Counted from the first letter of the stretch, positions 34,401 through 45,800 are shown. The stretch: 64,000 bases of DNA from Pseudomonas sp. R4-35-07 (GCF_003852235.1 NZ_CP027732.1:2418001-2482000), one strand, 5' to 3'. A program made the numbers and translations. Notes: generated by a model not told the origin, from the sequence alone.

Positions 34401-35213
34401 ATCAAGCAAGCCGAGTTCAAGGTCGGTCTCCAACTTGACCACCTTCGACCACTGCGGGTCTTCCCCGGAATAGTTGAGTACGCGGTCAAACACCCGGAAG
34501 AGAATGGAGACTGCGCCGCTGCCCCCTGAAATAATCGTTTGTTCAGGTACATGCACGATGATGGGCTTGGTGCCATCAACGTGTTGCTGATCGATTTTTT
34601 GAAAAATAGCGATACCGTTCCACCACACTTCAATAGTGTCGCCTACCGTGCAGAACGGATAAAAGTCACAGGTCAAGTCCACTCCTGCCTTGGCACGCTC
34701 GGCGTCCAGCGGCGTGTATTCCAAGTCTTCAGGCAGGTGTATCACCAGGTTCGAGTGGAACCATGGGTAGACGCTGCGACCACCTGGCCGTGAGGTTTTG
34801 GTGTACCAGGTCTGAGGTGGGGATGTGCTGGGCGTGGCGCTGCCCACTCTGATCGCTTCACCGAAGCAGGGATAAATCGTGCCTTCGGGCACCAGCGATG
34901 CGGGAATGACCAACTGCACACGGTCTTTGTACAAATCTTCCGGGTAAACCTCGCCTGCACCCAAAGCGTAGCTGGTACTGCCGGCGAAAAATTTATAGGT
35001 GTCACCGACATTGAAGTTCGACCATCTTTCAAAACTCACAATCAGCCACGGATCGATCTGTCGAATGCCCAATCCTACGTCAGCATCCAGATTCGGCTGC
35101 AGTGCGCCGTTGACATACGGCGGGTCAAGGTTGACGGCGGAGGGCGATGGGGGTTCGTGGGGCGGGGATTCACACAGGGGAATGGGCAGGTTGGAGGACG
35201 TTGGTTCTTTCAT
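31440..35213 (-). CDS. Giant Ig-like repeat protein with C-terminal jelly-roll-like domain, 1257 aa
   Basis: Function unknown. It is related to the 505 and 2632 proteins: shared units include ILFRVFDRVLNYSGEDPQ, TLPGFPARIGL and ATVVVDYPQMAPSHQVRCCW. The last repeat (GVIDVDALPGNATARVTTFP and following) matches a unit repeated in many uncharacterised Pseudomonas proteins. Residues from about 1110 to 1257 form a different beta-rich domain (YYRVSFRYRISKF ... GVYDIDDICI) resembling carbohydrate-binding jelly rolls. There is no signal peptide or membrane helix. I start at 35213 (MKEPTSSNLP), which has AAGGAG 10 nt upstream, rather than 15 codons earlier. Palindrome site 3 lies 70 bp upstream. It is inserted between mtlR and mtlE. 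Confidence 0.82.
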   Translation of the reverse strand: MKEPTSSNLPIPLCESPPHEPPSPSAVNLDPPYVNGALQPNLDADVGLGIRQIDPWLIVSFERWSNFNVGDTYKFFAGSTSYALGAGEVYPEDLYKDRVQLVIPASLVPEGTIYPCFGEAIRVGSATPSTSPPQTWYTKTSRPGGRSVYPWFHSNLVIHLPEDLEYTPLDAERAKAGVDLTCDFYPFCTVGDTIEVWWNGIAIFQKIDQQHVDGTKPIIVHVPEQTIISGGSGAVSILFRVFDRVLNYSGEDPQWSKVVKLETDLELGLLDRPHFVVGVESVDELNFDTHGDEVFTAEMVVPRTLPATPNDTARPTPAGALIHVTLTQFFPDGSSSVVTLPGFPARIGLSSSIVLDNKYLEDVIDGQLRIEYTLTTASGAFLRASRRLSIRVFGTKKMMPPMRIEQDEGGLIDPEHPFIRAIFPVYSPYAPSNSVTFRMEAPRPGGGLIEYEETVNAGAPPPPDRFRIVLQEDFAPFIGVGSVKVYYLVNDHQMRTLGPGVQTVRKSEVLEVIFGSVVAELPAPLLQYVDVFDNLDPASVIGGQLKLTLPYPRTFPGDKFIWTWLGANASGTTGEEVELYSDTAGKPVVVLVDEAFVIANDNKEIRLSYALVPKDGSRRRYSERRTITVGRALTLKRPEVVQATRYPDQLAAVAAINGATVVVDYPQMAPSHQVRCCWTGIAGIGTYCETQYGSSSKVLHFDIDPEVVGANIQAQGHVIHVQYFVMRGEHESPSPVLALELLPPPLPEPYIEGHSYDGVLNVGTLNGTERAIEDRWHFSHRFQRMWFEMSGTYADGYPFYHTFYTADLVTQDGELNGIRPPAPVPELRKLKDGSPLKMRFGVTFDRSAELANAVWFKERRYTIQALPAQFPVPILIEATGSGTLVTLAPLNAQHGAHVQVSTSPMYTSDVIFVEIVGKTAAGSAVIGPTYGETDGTVIVDVPASVIAANIGNTPTQFTIRYTVTRSGQTRPSVPLTVNLESLPLSELKKTVIRIDQASASGVIDVDALPGNATARVTTFPFIAPHLPVWLYLYGFRADGTPHNLTLMNGSNKAEVDSAWISQGYHLETVLINYLRDLGNRSQLTLQFKVALNGLRDELQAIEFPPTRYTLQSVMIKECTTFNDNYMNYWLSEWPDAGIRRESNGNYFWQSTPTTGRGVSLYKVLTPAAEGYYRVSFRYRISKFAAIGAPTFVEIHLGTLKWTQNVPTLNTWLSVNVPLGYLPGKPFEASVSVRNPTTGGVYDIDDICITQTPYPTVT

Positions 35214-35283
35214 CGTGAGCGCTCCTTGTACAGTGGTGAAACCGGGCAAGGAAATCACACACCCCTGGCAGCAGAGCGGATAG

Positions 35284-35299
35284 CTGTCAAAGTTGACAG
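35284..35299. promoter_or_regulatory. CTGTNAN4TGACAG palindrome (site 3 of 3)
   Basis: CTGTCAAAGTTGACAG is the most symmetrical of the three copies (7 of 8 positions pair). It lies 70 bp upstream of the 1257-aa gene's start. Confidence 0.55.
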
Positions 35300-35323
35300 A
35301 AGCGACGAGTGGTTGCGTCAGGC

Positions 35324-36229
35324 TCAGGCCTGGTTACGCTCGGTCAGCCGTTGTACGGCCAGGCGCCGATAGTGCGATGGGGTCATGCCCTTGAGCTGCT
35401 GAAAGCGCCGGTTGAAGTTGGAAATGTTATTGAAGCCCGACTCAAAGCACACATCCGTCACCGCCTTGTCGCCATCGGCCAGCAACTCGCAGGACTTGCT
35501 GATGCGCAGCCGGTTGACGAACTCGATAAACGTGCGCCCGGTAGCCTGTTTGAACACGCGGGAAAAATAGGTGGGCTTCATGCCCAGGTAGTCCGCCACT
35601 TCCTCCAACGGTAGCTCGCGGGCGTAGTGGGCAAAGATATAATCCACCGCGCGGTTGGTGCGGTCGATGCTGTGCTCATCGGCCAGCTGCGGTGTAGTGG
35701 CACCCGACAGCAGATGGTAGTCCTCGCAGGCGCTCAATACTTCCAGCAAGATAAAGAAGTGCCCCAGCCGCGCCATGCCCTGGGTGTCTTCGATGCGCTG
35801 CATCAGATCCATGGCTCGCGCGATGGTGGTCTTGCAGCGGAATTCGATGCCGTACTGGGCGCGTTCGAGCAGCGGCGCCAGGCTTCTGAGTTCGGTGAAG
35901 ATCTGACTGCCGTTTTCCAGCAACTCGTCGGTAAAGTTCACCAGCATGTCGCGCTTGGGGACTGTCTCATCGGCCTCCACCTGGCTGATCCAGTTATGCG
36001 GCAAATTGGGGCCCGTCAGGAACAGGCTTTCGGGATAGAAGTTGCCGATGTAGTCGCCAATGAACACTTTTCCGGAGCTGGCGACGATCAGGTGCAGCTC
36101 GTATTCCTTATGGAAGTGCCAGCGCACCAGCGGGCAGGGAAAGCCGTGCTGGCGATAGATGATGGACAGGCCGTTATGGTCGTCCATCAACTCGTAGGAA
36201 GGGTCGGTGATGCGCGTTGCTCGGGTCAT
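35324..36229 (-). CDS. mtlR: AraC-family activator of the mannitol operon, 301 aa
   Basis: N-terminal cupin sensing domain (about residues 30-110; RWHFHKEYELHLIV, FLTGPNLPHNWIS) and C-terminal double helix-turn-helix (about 195-295; LEEVADYLGMKPTYFSRVFK, VTDVCFESGFNNISNFNRRF). I recognise it as MtlR of P. fluorescens, the positive regulator of mtlEFGKDYZ. As I remember that locus, mtlR lies directly before mtlE; here 4.5 kb of unrelated sequence separates them, though the orientation is kept. Confidence 0.88.
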   Translation of the reverse strand: MTRATRITDPSYELMDDHNGLSIIYRQHGFPCPLVRWHFHKEYELHLIVASSGKVFIGDYIGNFYPESLFLTGPNLPHNWISQVEADETVPKRDMLVNFTDELLENGSQIFTELRSLAPLLERAQYGIEFRCKTTIARAMDLMQRIEDTQGMARLGHFFILLEVLSACEDYHLLSGATTPQLADEHSIDRTNRAVDYIFAHYARELPLEEVADYLGMKPTYFSRVFKQATGRTFIEFVNRLRISKSCELLADGDKAVTDVCFESGFNNISNFNRRFQQLKGMTPSHYRRLAVQRLTERNQA

Positions 36230-36301
36230 GTTGCCGTCGCTTTATTGTGGGTGCCGCGTAGGATAATGCCCCGTTGCGCGCGACCCTGCCAGCGTCGCGC
36301 G

Positions 36302-37597
36302 TTAAAGACTGCGGTTTTTTGCCTCGATCCATTGAGACATGTACTGCGTACTTTTATGCGCATGGTGGCGCAGCATGCTGCCGGTGAAATTATCCCGTCG
36401 ATGGGCGTCCAGCTGGCTGCGACAGTGTTCCAGGCAGGCCACCAGCGCTGGGCCGTGGAAAGTTTGGTCATAGCGCCGGGCAAGCAGCTGACGGCCGTGT
36501 TCCTGGGCCTGGGTCCAGCGTTCGCCGTCTTGGTAGAGGCTCACGGCGGCAGCGGCCAGGGCCGGGGCGCTGTGCTCGATTGCCCCCGGCCAGGGCTGTT
36601 CAGCGCCCATGGCTTCGGCACCGATTGGCGTGGTGATAGTCGGCGTGCCACACAGCATCGCGTCCGCCAGTTTGCCCTTGATCCCCGCGCCAAAGCGCAG
36701 CGGCGCCAGGCAGATGCGTGCGGCCGTCATCACTTGCAGCGCATCTTCGGCCCAGTTCATCACATGAAAGCCCTGCGCCGGGTTGTGCAGGGCGGTGGCC
36801 TTGGGCGGGGTGTAGGCGCCGTAGATGTGCAACTGGGCGCCCGGTAATTGCTGGCGGATCAGCGGCCAGAGGCTGTGCTTCATCCACAACACCGCGTCCC
36901 AGTTGGGCGCGTGGCGGAAGTTGCCGATGCTGAGAAAGTGCGCGCGGTCTTCGAACGGCGCGAAGGCTGCGGTCGGCGGCTGCATCATCAACGGGCACCA
37001 GTGGAGCAGGGCGGCGGGCACCTTGAACTGCTCGGTGAGCAGGCGGATCTCCACGTCGGAGATCATCAGGCTGATGTCGCAGCGGTAGATCGCGGCAATT
37101 TCGCGTTTGGCCAGGTCGGTGTCGGCCATCCGTTGGAATTCCTGCTCCAGGTCCGGGGCGAACAGGGCGGTAAAGTCATCACGCTCCGGATCGGCTTTGA
37201 GCGCCGCCTTGAGCCGCACATGCCGGGCGTCGCGCAGGCTTTGCAGGTCGGAGGTTTCCAGCACGCGCAGGGCGTCGGGGCAGCATTTTTCCACGCGCCA
37301 GCCGAACTGTTCTTCCATCATGAAACGGTCGAACAGCACGATGTCCGGCGCCAGCTCACGGATGAAGTCGTCGAAGCTGCTGTTATTGAGCTCGATGGCG
37401 CATTCACGGATGCCCAGCGCCGGCAAGTCGGCCTTGTGCTCGCCGACGGTGGCCGGGCTGCTGAAGGTGATGTCCCAACCTTGTGTAAGAAAACTCTGCA
37501 GAATTTGCATCATATGCCCGCCCGCAGCCGAAGAACGCGGCTCCGGCCAGACGTAACCGATGACCAGGACTTTGGTGGCGGGATGATTCATCGGCAT
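36302..37597 (-). CDS. Glycosyltransferase, GT4/GT1-like, 431 aa
   Basis: Putative sugar transferase with GT-B fold. The N-terminal half holds KVLVIGYVWPEPRSSAAGGH, an acceptor-side loop. The C-terminal half has FLSIGNFRHAPNWDAVLWMK, GAQLHIYGAYTPP and the nucleotide-sugar region APLRFGAGIKGKLADAMLCG. The start could be 37597 (AAGGAA 4 nt away) or the ATG two codons later. No polysaccharide cluster surrounds it. A role in surface glycan or glycoprotein synthesis is possible. Confidence 0.82.
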   Translation of the reverse strand: MPMNHPATKVLVIGYVWPEPRSSAAGGHMMQILQSFLTQGWDITFSSPATVGEHKADLPALGIRECAIELNNSSFDDFIRELAPDIVLFDRFMMEEQFGWRVEKCCPDALRVLETSDLQSLRDARHVRLKAALKADPERDDFTALFAPDLEQEFQRMADTDLAKREIAAIYRCDISLMISDVEIRLLTEQFKVPAALLHWCPLMMQPPTAAFAPFEDRAHFLSIGNFRHAPNWDAVLWMKHSLWPLIRQQLPGAQLHIYGAYTPPKATALHNPAQGFHVMNWAEDALQVMTAARICLAPLRFGAGIKGKLADAMLCGTPTITTPIGAEAMGAEQPWPGAIEHSAPALAAAAVSLYQDGERWTQAQEHGRQLLARRYDQTFHGPALVACLEHCRSQLDAHRRDNFTGSMLRHHAHKSTQYMSQWIEAKNRSL

Positions 37598-37750
37598 TGA
37601 TTTCCTTGAAGGGCAGGCGAAAAGCGCGCAATTAAACCACAATCAGATGGCATGACAATTTGTGTCTGGCGGTAGGTAGCCAAGGGACTTTGTGGTTAAC
37701 TTCGGCCTCTCGATTTCGTTTAACCAAAACCCAGCATAAGGATTCCGTTC

Positions 37751-38251
37751 ATGGCTCAAGTTACCCTCAAAGGCAACCCGGTCCAGGTTGAAGGCGAACT
37801 GCCGAAAGTCGGCGCCAAAGCTGCAGATTTCACCCTGACCGCCGGCGATCTGTCCAACGCCACCCTGGCTACCTTTGCCGGCAAGCGCAAAGTGCTGAAC
37901 ATCTTCCCAAGCGTTGACACCCCAACCTGCGCGACTTCGGTGCGCAAGTTCAACGCCCAGGCCAACGATGTGGAAAACACCGTGGTGCTGTGCATCTCCA
38001 CCGACCTGCCATTCGCCCAGGCGCGTTTCTGCGGCTCCGAAGGCCTGGAAAACGTGAAGAACCTGTCGGACTTCCGCGATTCGGATTTCGCCGTTGATTA
38101 CGGTGTGGCGATTGCCGACGGCCCGCTCAAGGGCCTGACCGCTCGCGCGGTGGTGGTGCTGGACGAAAACGACACTGTGCTGCACAGCGAGTTGGTCAAG
38201 GAAATCGCTGAAGAGCCAAACTACGACGCAGCCCTGGCTGTGTTGAAGTAA
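37751..38251 (+). CDS. tpx: Thiol peroxidase Tpx, 166 aa
   Basis: Atypical 2-Cys peroxiredoxin of the periplasm/cytoplasm boundary that reduces hydroperoxides via thioredoxin. Peroxidatic Cys60 lies in [14 protein letters not shown] and resolving Cys94 in [14 protein letters not shown]. Length and N-terminus ([18 protein letters not shown]) are typical. One extra Cys at 81 (VVLCIS) also occurs in homologues. It is followed by a terminator. Confidence 0.96.
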   Translation: MAQVTLKGNPVQVEGELPKVGAKAADFTLTAGDLSNATLATFAGKRKVLNIFPSVDTPTCATSVRKFNAQANDVENTVVLCISTDLPFAQARFCGSEGLENVKNLSDFRDSDFAVDYGVAIADGPLKGLTARAVVVLDENDTVLHSELVKEIAEEPNYDAALAVLK

Positions 38252-38303
38252 CTGTATCTGCGCGTGACTGTCGTTTGGCAGTAACACGTATGATGCATGA
38301 TTG

Positions 38304-38330
38304 CGGCCTGGCCTAGTCCAGGCCGTTTTT
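38304..38330 (+). terminator. Rho-independent terminator after tpx
   Basis: CGGCCTGG / CCAGGCCG stem, 6-nt loop and five T. Confidence 0.9.
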
Positions 38331-38482
38331 ATTTGAGCGTCAGCGGTTTAGCGAAATAGCCGGCGGACTAAGATCAGCAGTTAAAAGTTGTAAGCCCAAG
38401 GTAAATAGCCGGTAAAGGTGCTTTTCTAAACGCACCCCAGTGCTTATCTTTCAGCCTCCCAAAGAAGAAGCTCTCGCGCCCA

Positions 38483-39781
38483 ATGGTTGATCACTCCATG
38501 CAATCCTCCCCCCGCAACTCCCGTCGCTGGCTGTTCGGCCTGCTTGTGCTGCTGGTTATCGCCGGCCTGTGCTGGAAATTCTGGCCCAACGGTGCGGCCC
38601 ATAAAGACGCGCCGGCCGGGCACACCGGCAAGACCGGTATGGCGCGCCCAGGGTTTGGCGGTGCCACCGGCCCAGTGCCGGTGCGGGTGGCGCCTGCGGC
38701 ACTGGGTGATTTCCCGGTGTACTACAAGGCATTGGGCACGGTGACGGCGCTCAACACCATTAATGTGCGCAGCCGGGTGGGCGGCGAGCTGGTGAAGATC
38801 GCCTTTGAAGAAGGGCAGATGGTCAAGGCCGGCGACCTGCTGGCCGAAATCGACCCGCGCAGCTACCAGAACGCCTTGCTCCAGGCCCAGGGCACGTTGT
38901 TGCAGAACCAGGCCCAGCTGAAAAACGCCCAGGTCGACGTCGAGCGTTATCGCGGCCTGTATGCCCAGGACAGCATCGCCAAGCAGACCCTGGACACCGC
39001 CGAAGCGCTGGTGATGCAGTACCAGGGCACGGTCAAGACCAACCAGGGCGCGGTCGACGATGCCAAGCTGAACCTTGAATTCACCAAGATCCGCGCGCCG
39101 ATTGCCGGTCGCGTCGGCCTGCGTCAGCTCGATGTCGGCAACCTGGTGGCCGCCAACGACACCACCGCCCTCGCGGTGATCACTCAGACCCAACCAATCA
39201 GCGTGGCCTTCACCCTGCCGGAAAATACCCTGGAAACCGTGCTGGCCCGTTACCACGCCGGCAACAAACTGCCGGTGGAAGCCTGGGACCGTGGCGACGC
39301 GAAAAAGCAGGCGGTGGGCGTGCTGCAAAGCCTGGACAACCAGATCGACGTGACCACCGGCACCCTGAAATTCAAGGCGCGCTTCGATAACAAGGATCAG
39401 GCGCTGTTCCCCAATCAGTTCGTCAATGTGCATCTGCTGGCCGACACCTTGCACAACGTGGTACTGGCACCTTCCGCTGCGATCCAGTTCGGTAACAACG
39501 GCACCTTCGTCTACAAGCTCGATGGCGACAAGAAGGTCAAGGTCCAGCCGCTGGTGGTGGGCGACACCGATGGCGACAACACCGTGATCAAGCAAGGCCT
39601 CGCGGCGGGTGATCGGGTGGTCATGGAAGGCACCGACCGTCTCAAGGACGGCAGTGAAATCGAAGTGGTCAACGACAGCAGCGAAGTGCCGACCACCCCG
39701 ACCGAACACCTGCAAGGCAAACCCGCGGCAAAAGGGGAGACCGGCACTGACGGCGGCAAGGCGCAAAAGGTCGGCGCATGA
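38483..39781 (+). CDS. muxA: RND efflux periplasmic adaptor MuxA/MdtA, 432 aa
   Basis: Membrane-fusion protein of a tripartite pump with two RND subunits. One N-terminal membrane anchor ([18 protein letters not shown], residues 15-32), lipoyl half-motifs [20 protein letters not shown] and [20 protein letters not shown], and a coiled-coil hairpin between. No good ribosome site precedes the ATG at 38483; a second ATG lies five codons on. Its stop overlaps the muxB start by 4 nt. Confidence 0.92.
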   Translation: MVDHSMQSSPRNSRRWLFGLLVLLVIAGLCWKFWPNGAAHKDAPAGHTGKTGMARPGFGGATGPVPVRVAPAALGDFPVYYKALGTVTALNTINVRSRVGGELVKIAFEEGQMVKAGDLLAEIDPRSYQNALLQAQGTLLQNQAQLKNAQVDVERYRGLYAQDSIAKQTLDTAEALVMQYQGTVKTNQGAVDDAKLNLEFTKIRAPIAGRVGLRQLDVGNLVAANDTTALAVITQTQPISVAFTLPENTLETVLARYHAGNKLPVEAWDRGDAKKQAVGVLQSLDNQIDVTTGTLKFKARFDNKDQALFPNQFVNVHLLADTLHNVVLAPSAAIQFGNNGTFVYKLDGDKKVKVQPLVVGDTDGDNTVIKQGLAAGDRVVMEGTDRLKDGSEIEVVNDSSEVPTTPTEHLQGKPAAKGETGTDGGKAQKVGA

Positions 39782-42700
39782 ACCTGTCGCGCCTGTTCAT
39801 CCTTCGCCCGGTCGCCACCACGCTGAGCATGCTGGCCATTGTACTGGCCGGCCTCATCGCCTATCGCCTGTTGCCGGTGTCGGCCTTGCCCCAGGTGGAC
39901 TACCCGACGATTCGGGTGATGACGCTGTACCCCGGCGCCAGCCCCGACGTGATGACCAGCGCAGTCACCGCGCCGCTGGAGCGCCAGTTCGGGCAGATGC
40001 CCGGCCTGACCCAGATGGCGTCCACCAGCTCCGGCGGTGCGTCGGTGCTGACCCTGCGCTTCAACCTCGACATCAACATGGATGTCGCCGAGCAACAGGT
40101 ACAGGCTGCGATCAATGCCGCCACCAACCTGCTGCCCAAGGATTTGCCGGCGCCGCCGGTGTACAACAAGGTCAACCCGGCGGATACCCCGGTACTGACG
40201 TTGGCCATCACCTCCAAGACCATGCTGCTGCCCAAGCTCAATGACCTGGTCGACACGCGCATGGCGCAAAAGATCGCGCAGATCAGCGGTGTCGGCATGG
40301 TCAGCATCGCCGGTGGCCAGCGCCAGGCCGTGCGCATCAAGGTCAACCCCGAGGCCCTGGCGGCCAACGGCTTGAACCTGTCGGACGTGCGCACCTTGAT
40401 CGCCGCGTCCAACGTCAACCAGCCCAAGGGCAATTTCGACGGCCCCACGCGGGTGTCGATGCTCGATGCCAACGACCAGTTGGTCTCGCCCCAGCAATAT
40501 GCCGAACTGATCCTGGCCTACAGCAACGGCGCGCCGCTGCGCCTTAAAGACGTGGCGCAAATTGTCGACGGCGCCGAAAACGAGCGCCTTGCTGCCTGGG
40601 CCAATGAAAACCAGGCCGTGCTGCTCAATATCCAGCGCCAGCCGGGCGCCAACGTGATCGAGGTGGTGGACCGTATCAAGGCGCTGCTGCCGAGTATCAC
40701 CGACAACCTGCCGGCGGGCCTGGACGTGACCGTGCTCACCGATCGCACCCAGACCATCCGCGCGTCGGTGAAAGACGTGCAGCACGAATTGCTGATCGCC
40801 ATTGTCCTGGTGGTAATGGTGACGTTCCTGTTCCTGCGCCGAGTCAGCGCCACGCTTATTCCATCCATCGCCGTGCCGCTGTCGCTGATCGGCACCTTTG
40901 GCGTGATGTACCTGGCGGGGTTCTCGGTCAACAACCTGACGTTGATGGCCCTGACCATTGCCACCGGGTTCGTGGTGGACGATGCCATCGTGATGCTGGA
41001 GAACATCTCCCGCTACATCGAGGAAGGCGAGACGCCCATGGCCGCCGCGCTCAAAGGCGCCAAACAGATCGGCTTCACCCTGATTTCCCTGACCCTGTCG
41101 CTGATCGCCGTATTGATCCCGCTGCTGTTCATGGCCGATGTGGTCGGGCGCCTGTTCCGTGAGTTTGCCATCACCCTGGCCGTGGCGATCCTGATTTCCC
41201 TGGTGGTGTCCCTCACGCTCACGCCGATGATGTGCGCGCGCTTGCTCAAGCGTGAGCCGAAAGAAGAGGAGCAGGGCCGCTTTTACAAGGCCAGCGGCGC
41301 CTGGATCGATTGGCTGATCGAAGCCTACGGGCGCAAGTTGCAATGGGTGCTCAAGCACCAGCCGCTGACCCTGCTGGTGGCCATCGCCACCCTGGGCCTT
41401 ACGGTGGTGCTGTACCTGGTGGTGCCCAAGGGCTTTTTCCCGGTGCAGGACACCGGCGTGATCCAGGGCATTTCCGAGGCGCCGCAGTCGATCTCCTTTG
41501 CGGCGATGAGCCAGCGCCAGCAGGAACTGGCGAAGATCATCCTGGCCGATCCGGCGGTTGAAAGCCTGTCGTCCTACATTGGCGTGGACGGTGATAACGC
41601 CACGCTCAACAGCGGCCGCTTGCTGATCAACCTCAAGGCCCACGGGCAGCGCGACTTGAGCGCGACGCAGGTGATCGCGCGCCTGCAGCCGGAAATCGAC
41701 AAGCTGGTGGGCATCCGCCTGTTCATGCAGCCGGTGCAGGACCTGACCATTGAAGACCGCGTCAGCCGCACCCAGTACCAATTCAGCATGTCGTCGCCGG
41801 ACGCCGAGCTGTTGGCCCTGTGGAGTGAAAAACTGGTGCATGCCCTCAGCCAGTTGCCGGAACTCACCGACGTGGCCAGTGACCTGCAGGACAAAGGCCT
41901 GCAGGTGTACCTGGTGATCGATCGCGATGCCGCCTCGCGCCTGGGCGTCAGCGTCTCGACCATCACCGACGCGCTGTACGACGCCTTCGGCCAACGGCAG
42001 ATTTCCACCATCTACACCCAGGCCAGCCAGTACCGCGTGGTATTGCAGGCCCAATCGGGCGAAACCCTGGGCCCGGCCGCGCTCAACCAGATCCATGTGA
42101 AGACCACCGACGGCGGCCAGGTACGGCTGTCGAGCCTGGCCCATGTGGAGCAGCGCCAGGCGCAGTTGGCGATTGCCCATATCGGCCAGTTCCCGGCGGT
42201 GATGATGTCGTTCAACCTGGCCCCCGGCGTTGCGCTGGGCAAAGGCGTCGAGCTGATCAACCAGACCCAGAAGGACATCGGCATGCCGGTCGGCGTGCAG
42301 ACCCAGTTCCAGGGCGCGGCCCAGGCGTTCGAGGCCTCGCTGTCGAGCACCTTGCTGCTGATCCTGGCGGCGGTGGTCACCATGTACATCGTGCTCGGCG
42401 TGCTCTACGAGAGTTATATCCACCCGATCACCATTCTCTCGACCTTGCCCTCGGCGGCGGTGGGTGCCTTGCTCGCCTTGCTGCTCAGTGGCAATGACCT
42501 GGGCATGATCGCGATCATCGGCATCATTTTGCTGATCGGTATCGTCAAGAAGAACGCGATCATGATGATCGACTTCGCCCTCGACGCCGAGCGCAACCAG
42601 GGCCTGGACCCGCAGACCGCCATTTACCAGGCGGCGCTGCTGCGCTTCCGGCCGATCCTGATGACCACCCTGGCCGCCTTGTTCGGTGCGGTGCCGCTGA

Positions 42701-42879
42701 TGCTGGCCAGCGGTTCCGGTGCGGAACTGCGCCAGCCCCTGGGCCTGGTGATGGTCGGCGGGTTGCTGGTGAGCCAGGTGCTGACGCTGTTCACCACGCC
42801 GGTGATCTACCTGTATTTCGATCGGTTGGGACGGCGCTGGCGCAAGGAACCGCAGAGCCTGGAGCCGGTTGAATCATGA
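39778..42879 (+). CDS. muxB: RND efflux pump subunit MuxB/MdtB, 1033 aa
   Basis: First of two paired RND transporters. Starts [15 protein letters not shown]. Proton-relay Asp pair in [20 protein letters not shown] and Lys in [16 protein letters not shown]. In E. coli MdtBC and P. aeruginosa MuxBC the two subunits form a mixed trimer. ATGA overlaps occur with the genes on both sides, so the operon is tightly coupled. Confidence 0.94.
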   Translation: MNLSRLFILRPVATTLSMLAIVLAGLIAYRLLPVSALPQVDYPTIRVMTLYPGASPDVMTSAVTAPLERQFGQMPGLTQMASTSSGGASVLTLRFNLDINMDVAEQQVQAAINAATNLLPKDLPAPPVYNKVNPADTPVLTLAITSKTMLLPKLNDLVDTRMAQKIAQISGVGMVSIAGGQRQAVRIKVNPEALAANGLNLSDVRTLIAASNVNQPKGNFDGPTRVSMLDANDQLVSPQQYAELILAYSNGAPLRLKDVAQIVDGAENERLAAWANENQAVLLNIQRQPGANVIEVVDRIKALLPSITDNLPAGLDVTVLTDRTQTIRASVKDVQHELLIAIVLVVMVTFLFLRRVSATLIPSIAVPLSLIGTFGVMYLAGFSVNNLTLMALTIATGFVVDDAIVMLENISRYIEEGETPMAAALKGAKQIGFTLISLTLSLIAVLIPLLFMADVVGRLFREFAITLAVAILISLVVSLTLTPMMCARLLKREPKEEEQGRFYKASGAWIDWLIEAYGRKLQWVLKHQPLTLLVAIATLGLTVVLYLVVPKGFFPVQDTGVIQGISEAPQSISFAAMSQRQQELAKIILADPAVESLSSYIGVDGDNATLNSGRLLINLKAHGQRDLSATQVIARLQPEIDKLVGIRLFMQPVQDLTIEDRVSRTQYQFSMSSPDAELLALWSEKLVHALSQLPELTDVASDLQDKGLQVYLVIDRDAASRLGVSVSTITDALYDAFGQRQISTIYTQASQYRVVLQAQSGETLGPAALNQIHVKTTDGGQVRLSSLAHVEQRQAQLAIAHIGQFPAVMMSFNLAPGVALGKGVELINQTQKDIGMPVGVQTQFQGAAQAFEASLSSTLLLILAAVVTMYIVLGVLYESYIHPITILSTLPSAAVGALLALLLSGNDLGMIAIIGIILLIGIVKKNAIMMIDFALDAERNQGLDPQTAIYQAALLRFRPILMTTLAALFGAVPLMLASGSGAELRQPLGLVMVGGLLVSQVLTLFTTPVIYLYFDRLGRRWRKEPQSLEPVES

Positions 42880-45800
42880 ACCTGTCCGGACCGTTCATTC
42901 GCCGGCCAGTAGCCACGATGCTGCTGAGCCTGGCGATCATGTTGCTCGGCGGCGTCAGCTTCAATCTGCTGCCGGTGTCGCCGTTGCCGCAGATCGACTT
43001 CCCGGTGATCGTGGTGTCGGCCAGCTTGCCCGGCGCCAGCCCCGAGGTCATGGCGTCTACCGTGGCCACGCCGCTGGAGCGCTCGTTCGGCGCGATTGCT
43101 GGCATCACCACCATGAGCAGTTCATCGAGCCAGGGCTCGACGCGGGTGATCCTGGCGTTCGATTCCGACCGCGATATCAACGGCGCGGCGCGGGAAGTGC
43201 AGGCGGCGATCAATGCGTCGCGCAACCTGCTGCCCAGCGGCATGCGCAGCATGCCCACGTACAAGAAGATCAACCCGTCCCAGGCGCCGATCATGGTGCT
43301 GTCGCTGACCTCGGACGTGCTGCAGAAGGGCCAGCTGTACGACCTGGCCTCGACCATCCTGTCCCAGAGCCTGTCCCAGGTGCCGGGGGTGGGTGAAGTG
43401 CAGATCGGCGGCAGTTCGCTGCCGGCGGTGCGCATCGAACTGGAGCCCAAGGCCCTCGACCAGTACGGCGTGGCCCTGGACGATGTGCGCAATACCATCG
43501 CCAACGCCAACCAGCGCCGGCCCAAGGGTTCCCTGGAAGACAGCGAGCGCAACTGGCAGATTCAGGCCAACGACCAGTTGGAAAAAGCCAAGGACTACGA
43601 GCCGCTGCTGATTCGCTACCAGAATGGCGCGGCGCTGCGCCTGAGCGATGTGGCGAAGATCAGCGATGGCGTCGAAGACCGTTACAACAGCGGTTTTTTC
43701 AACAATGATTCGGCGGTGCTGCTGGTGATCAACCGCCAGTCCGGCGCCAACATCATCGAGACGGTGCGGCAGATCAAGGCGCAGTTGCCGGCGTTGCAGG
43801 CGGTGTTGCCGTCCAGCGTCAAGCTCAACCTGGCCATGGACCGTTCGCCGGTCATCACCGCCACCTTGCACGAAGCCGAAATGACCCTGCTGATCGCCGT
43901 GGCCCTGGTGGTGCTGGTGGTGTACCTGTTCCTGGGCAACTTCCGCGCCTCGTTGATCCCCACCCTGGCGGTGCCAGTGTCGCTGGTGGGCACTTTTGCG
44001 GTGATGTACCTGTACGGGTTTTCGTTGAACAACTTCTCGCTGATGGCGCTGATCCTGGCCACCGGCCTGGTGGTGGACGATGCCATCGTGGTGCTGGAGA
44101 ACATTTCCCGGCATATCGACGAGGGCGTGCCGCCGATGAAGGCTGCCTACCTGGGCGCCGAGGAAGTCGGCTTTACCTTGCTGTCGATGAACGTATCGCT
44201 GGTGGCGGTGTTTCTCTCCATCCTGTTCATGGGCGGGATCGTCACCAACCTGTTTCGTGAGTTTTCCATCACCTTGTCGGCGGCGATCATCGTCTCGCTG
44301 ATCGTGTCGCTGACCCTGACCCCGATGCTCTGCGCGCGCTGGCTCAAGCCCCATGTCAAAGGGCACATGACCGGGTTGCAGCGCTGGAGCCACCGCATCA
44401 ACGAGCGCATGGTCGCCGCCTATGCCACCAGCCTGGACTGGGTGCTGCGCCATCGACGCCTGACCCTGCTCAGCCTGCTGGTCACCGTGGGCGTGAACAT
44501 CGCGCTGTACGTGGTGGTGCCGAAAACCTTCATGCCCCAGCAGGACACCGGCCAGTTGATCGGTTTTGTGCGCGGCGATGACGGGCTGTCGTTCAATGTG
44601 ATGCAGCCGAAGATGGAAATTTTTCGCCAGGCCGTGCTCAAGGACCCGGCGGTGCTCAGCGTGGCTGGCTTTATCGGCGGCAACAGTGGCATCAACAATG
44701 CGGTGATGCTGGTGCGCCTCAAACCCATCGGTGAGCGCAAGGCCTCGGCCCAGGCGGTGATCGAGCGCTTGCGCAAGGAGGTACCGCTGGTGCCGGGCGG
44801 TCGTCTGTTCCTGATGGCCGACCAGGACCTGCAGTTTGGCGGCAGCCGCGACCAGACCAGCGCGCAGTACTCCTACATCCTGCAAAGCGGTGACCTGGCC
44901 GCGTTGCGCCTGTGGTACCCGAAAGTGGTGGCCGCCATGCGTGAACTGCCGGAGCTGACCGCCATCGACGCCCGCGAAGGACGCGGCGCGGCCCAGGTCA
45001 CGCTGATCGTCGACCGCGATCAGGCCAAGCGCCTGGGGATCGACATGGACATGGTCACCTCGGTGCTGAATAACGCCTACAGCCAGCGGCAGATTTCCAC
45101 GATCTACGACAGCCTCAACCAGTATCAGGTGGTGATGGAGGTCAACCCTAAATATGCCCAGGACCCGATCACCCTTAACCAGGTGCAGGTGATCACCGCC
45201 GATGGCGCGCGCGTGCCGCTGTCGACCATTGCCCATTATGAGAACAGCCTGGCCGATGACCGCGTCAGCCATGAAGGGCAGTTCGCCTCGGAAAACATCG
45301 CGTTCGACATGGCGCCCGGCGTCACGGTGGAGCAGGGCACTGCTGCCATCGAACGCGCGATTGCCAAGGTCGGCCTGCCGGAAGATGTGATCGCCAAGAT
45401 GGCCGGCACCGCCGACGCGTTCGCCGCGACCCAGAAGGGCCAGCCGTTCATGATTCTCGGTGCGTTGGTGGCGGTGTACCTGGTGCTGGGCATTCTGTAT
45501 GAAAGCTATATCCACCCGCTGACGATCCTGTCGACCTTGCCGTCGGCCGGGGTCGGCGCGTTGCTGTCGATCTACCTGCTGGGCGGGGAGTTCAGCCTGA
45601 TCTCACTGCTGGGATTGTTCCTGCTGATCGGGGTGGTGAAGAAAAACGCGATCCTGATGATCGACCTGGCGCTGCAGCTTGAGCGTCATGACGGCATGAG
45701 CCCGCTGGAGTCGATTCGCAGCGCCTGCCTGCTGCGCCTGCGCCCGATCCTGATGACCACCCTGGCGGCGATTCTCGGGGCCTTGCCATTGCTGCTCGGC

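Noticed and set aside
39511..42423. 970-codon open frame antisense to muxB
   Set aside because: A shadow of GC-rich coding; low-complexity H/Q/R-rich protein with no domain. The same applies to 43122-45515, 25431-27737, 48176-50347 and 11939-13834.
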